Part shown: in pieces, positions 61,553 to 64,000 of the stretch
How positions within the stretch are numbered: the first letter of the stretch is position 1
How the letters are laid out: every line of letters starts with the position of its first letter
NCBI GenBank assembly: GCA_947457395.1
Contig: CANGVA010000009.1
Location: 1 to 64,000, forward strand
Length of the DNA stretch: 64,000 bases
Source: Bacteroidota bacterium
GTDB lineage: Bacteria; Bacteroidota; Bacteroidia; UKL13-3
Direction: 5' to 3'
Made by a program: the position numbers and the translations under genes
The notes under the pieces: model-generated
The model's input: the letters and a program-made list of their open reading frames with translations, nothing else
Database searches by the model: none
What the model was told of the DNA's origin: nothing

Positions 61553-64000
61553 ATGAGAAATATAAATACTTATCTAACGATGATTTTCTTGTTAATCATT
61601 GGATTAGCAAATGCACAGAACGTTTCTGTAACGGCTACACAGGGTGCACCTTCTGCCAGTTACCCTACTTTAAAGCAAGCAATTGATTCTATTAACACAG
61701 GCTTTTTCAGGGGAGACATTGTTATAACGGTAAACAGCTCAACAACCGAAACTGCCACGAGTAGACTAGATTCAAGTGGTATTAGCACAGGTGCTAACTA
61801 CACTTCCTTGCTTATTAGACCAGCCGATACTGCAACAGCGGAGAAGGTTATTTCTTATGGTGTTAATGGAGGAGTACTCCTAGATTTAAATGGAAGCGAT
61901 AATATTATAATTGATGGCAGGCCTCTTGGCTTGGGAGCAAATCGTCTGCTTGCATTCAGTCATACAAATCCGAATAACTCTGCAACGTCAACAACAATTC
62001 GTGTGATAAATGGTGTGAGGAATTTGCTGGTACGCTATTGCAGAATCAATAGTGCCACAACAGCCGGTACTACAGCTAATAATCCAAATATTTCACTCTC
62101 AACTTCTGCTGCTACCATTGGTAACAGGAATATCCAATTCTTATATAACACAATAACAGGTGGTGTAACAGGAATAAGCGCAATCGGCACATTAGCCAAT
62201 TTTATGGATAGTGTAAGGATTTGTTTTAATACTATCTCCAATGCCCAAAGTTCTTCTCTTAATATGAACGCTGTTAAAACAGCGGAAATTGACTCAAATG
62301 TTATTTCTCATACATCAATTTTTAGCGGATGGAATGTATTTGGATTATTTATAACACTTAATGCAGATGGTTCTAGTTATGAGGTGAGAAGAAACCGCAT
62401 ACAAAATTTGCAATCATCGACTACCACAGCTCAGATTATAGGGGTTATTATTTCTCCGGCTAATGCTGCTCCACTGCAAGTGCCAAAGCTAAATTTTATA
62501 AATAATGCCATTACATTAACTGCAACTAATGCTCCCATTGCACAGCTAAGAGGTGTGCAGTTTCAAGGAACAACCAACCCGGCAGAGGTAAGTATATTAT
62601 ATAACACCATCCGATTAGGTGGAAGCGGCTCAGGAACCACAGGAAATCCTGCCACTATGGGTTTATGGAAATCTAACACCTCCACCTCTGGTATTTTCAG
62701 GTGTTTCAACAATTTATTTATCAATACAAGAACCGGTGCAACGAACTCAGCAATTGGATATTGGAATCAAACGCCAACTGCAGGAATAAATTCTTCTGAT
62801 TTTAATACTGTTTGGGGAGTTGGAGCTTTTCAACTGGCTTGGGGAGGATTTCTTTATAATTCTGAAGCCAATTGGAAAACTGCAGCAGCGCCTAATGAGC
62901 AAAACTCGGTTATTGGCAATGTAACGTTTAATGCGGCTCTGGAGCCAACTTTTAATCCAGGTGTTAATAGTGCCAGACTTATGGTAGGTTCCGCTTCCCT
63001 TCCTTTAAGTGTTACCCAAGATATTTATGGAACAACCAGAAGTTTAAATTATCCATACAAAGGTGCTTTCGAGGCATTAACTCCTCCGGATACCAACGAT
63101 GCTTCGGTAATAATCATGTATACGTTTGGTAAAATACCAACAGGAACAGCTGATACCATTAGGGCTTTGATAAGAAATAACGGAGCAAAAGATTTAAGTA
63201 ACTTAGATATAACCTTAACAGGCACTTTACAAGCATTTAGCGGCACACTTACTTTACCTTCTTTGCCAAGATTCCGCGATACCATTATCAATGTAACACC
63301 TTACACTCCTTTTATTTTGGGTTTCGATACGATGCGAGTAAGTGTTCCGCAAGATCAGAACAATACAAACAATGTGGTTCAGTGGATAAGGGAAAATACC
63401 CTTAACGCCTTGTCTTATACTCAAACCGGACAAGCACAAGCTGGCAATGTTGGAACTAATCCTGAAGGTGAGATTGTTGCAAAATTCACAACGCCTGTGC
63501 CTAATTTCGTGAATCAGGTTAATGTTAATTTTACTAATGGTGCATTCACTTCATGGCCATTTCAGGTTGTTATTTATCCTGATTCAGGAGGCATAAATGG
63601 TCCGTCAAGAACACCTATTTACGTTTCTGCTACTCAAAATACGGTTAATGGAATATTTAACCTAACAGTTCCTTCTGTTCCTGTTTCAGGTTCATTTTAT
63701 CTGGGGGTTAGGCAAACAACTGCAAATAATATTGGATTCGCTTATCAGAATGAAAATCCGATAAGAAACCGTACTTTTTATTTCAGACAAGGTACGGGCT
63801 ACGCAACTGCAGTGTGGAATGATTTTGCGGTGAATGCTGCCAATCAGTTCAGATTTATGATTGAGCCAAGGCTTAAAATCAATGATGACTTAGGTGTTAT
63901 AGACTTGTTTGCTCCTTCTTCCGCTTCGTGCGTAACCAATCCTAGCCAGCCCATTGTTGTCAGGGTTCAAAACCTAGGCTTATTGCAACAGAACTTCAAT
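61553..64000 (+). CDS. Large secreted surface protein, 5' part only
   Basis: An open frame of 816 codons runs from ATG 61553 to the window edge and is missing from the ORF track. It begins MRNINTYLTMIFLLIIGLANAQ, a signal peptide. Residues about 40-450 carry short repeats with Asn/Ile/Ser ladders (DSVRICFNTIS, EIDSNVISH, VSILYNTIRLGG), the pattern of a right-handed parallel beta-helix. Residues about 510-680 look like immunoglobulin-like domains on adhesins (DTIRALIRNNGAKDLSNLDITL). A T9SS sorting domain is expected at the missing C-terminus; that is inference. Role probably adhesion or cell surface. Confidence 0.8.
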   Translation, partial: MRNINTYLTMIFLLIIGLANAQNVSVTATQGAPSASYPTLKQAIDSINTGFFRGDIVITVNSSTTETATSRLDSSGISTGANYTSLLIRPADTATAEKVISYGVNGGVLLDLNGSDNIIIDGRPLGLGANRLLAFSHTNPNNSATSTTIRVINGVRNLLVRYCRINSATTAGTTANNPNISLSTSAATIGNRNIQFLYNTITGGVTGISAIGTLANFMDSVRICFNTISNAQSSSLNMNAVKTAEIDSNVISHTSIFSGWNVFGLFITLNADGSSYEVRRNRIQNLQSSTTTAQIIGVIISPANAAPLQVPKLNFINNAITLTATNAPIAQLRGVQFQGTTNPAEVSILYNTIRLGGSGSGTTGNPATMGLWKSNTSTSGIFRCFNNLFINTRTGATNSAIGYWNQTPTAGINSSDFNTVWGVGAFQLAWGGFLYNSEANWKTAAAPNEQNSVIGNVTFNAALEPTFNPGVNSARLMVGSASLPLSVTQDIYGTTRSLNYPYKGAFEALTPPDTNDASVIIMYTFGKIPTGTADTIRALIRNNGAKDLSNLDITLTGTLQAFSGTLTLPSLPRFRDTIINVTPYTPFILGFDTMRVSVPQDQNNTNNVVQWIRENTLNALSYTQTGQAQAGNVGTNPEGEIVAKFTTPVPNFVNQVNVNFTNGAFTSWPFQVVIYPDSGGINGPSRTPIYVSATQNTVNGIFNLTVPSVPVSGSFYLGVRQTTANNIGFAYQNENPIRNRTFYFRQGTGYATAVWNDFAVNAANQFRFMIEPRLKINDDLGVIDLFAPSSASCVTNPSQPIVVRVQNLGLLQQNFN

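Noticed and set aside
1-64000. tRNA, rRNA, CRISPR, IS elements
   Set aside because: I looked through the gaps and found no cloverleaf, direct-repeat array, transposase or terminal inverted repeats.

Overview
This window is ordinary chromosomal DNA from a Bacteroidota bacterium, probably of the Chitinophagales/Sphingobacteriales side; that finer placement is inference. The evidence is a type IX secretion (T9SS) sorting domain on a metalloprotease, a gliding-motility GldC protein, an outer-membrane beta-barrel receptor of the Bacteroidota type, Bacteroidota-type promoters (TTTG, about 19 bases, TAnnTTTG), almost no Shine-Dalgarno signal, and frequent TTG or GTG starts. I find about 57 protein genes and no tRNA, rRNA, CRISPR array, insertion sequence or prophage.

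Layout. 1-1.9 kb: two envelope proteins and an XRE-type regulator, the most accessory-looking part. 2-7.3 kb: topA with a SirB1-like gene, then a T9SS zinc metalloprotease. 7.4-12 kb: the shikimate operon aroB-aroA-aroC, divergent from proline dehydrogenase. 12.3-16.7 kb: parA-parB, a DUF5683 protein, dapB and lepB. 16.7-23.2 kb (minus): an anti-sigma-like membrane protein with dapF, then an SNF2 helicase, YciO-type protein and asparaginase. 23.3-24.8 kb: an HtrA protease. 24.8-34.2 kb (minus): a long cytochrome c oxidase operon running from subunit II (with an N-terminal cytochrome c domain) through subunit I, heme A and heme O synthases, two subunit III proteins, subunit IV, SCO, DUF420 and small assembly-type proteins to methylmalonyl-CoA epimerase. 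34.3-43.4 kb: WD40 protein, PIN-PhoH, GSCFA, a large outer-membrane receptor, and M23 peptidase-MerR-GldC-DUF985. 43.6-49.3 kb: alaS, YebC, an AIM24-like protein, an NAD(P)-binding protein and pcm. 49.4-52.7 kb: an oxidoreductase, a lipoprotein and a polyprenyl-phosphate sugar transferase. 54-59.8 kb: an undescribed-looking trio (membrane-anchored propeller protein, lipoprotein, DUF5723 outer-membrane protein). 59.9-61.4 kb: biotin carboxylase. 61.6 kb to the end: the start of a large secreted protein that runs off the window.

Functional links. The cox operon carries catalytic subunits together with heme A synthesis and copper delivery. aroBAC and dapB/dapF supply aromatic amino acids and diaminopimelate. 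Epimerase and biotin carboxylase fit propionyl/methylmalonyl-CoA metabolism. LepB, the M23 peptidase, GldC and T9SS cargo belong to envelope biogenesis.

The ORF track over-extends several genes. In at least four cases (1170, 21465, 49400, 53998) its TTG start is the last three bases of a TAnnTTTG promoter box, so I moved those starts downstream. It also omits the two genes cut by the window edges. I did not find a new defence or mobile system. The best candidates for new biology are the 54-59.8 kb envelope trio and several inverted repeats in promoter regions (topA, parA, the 50.4 kb lipoprotein).
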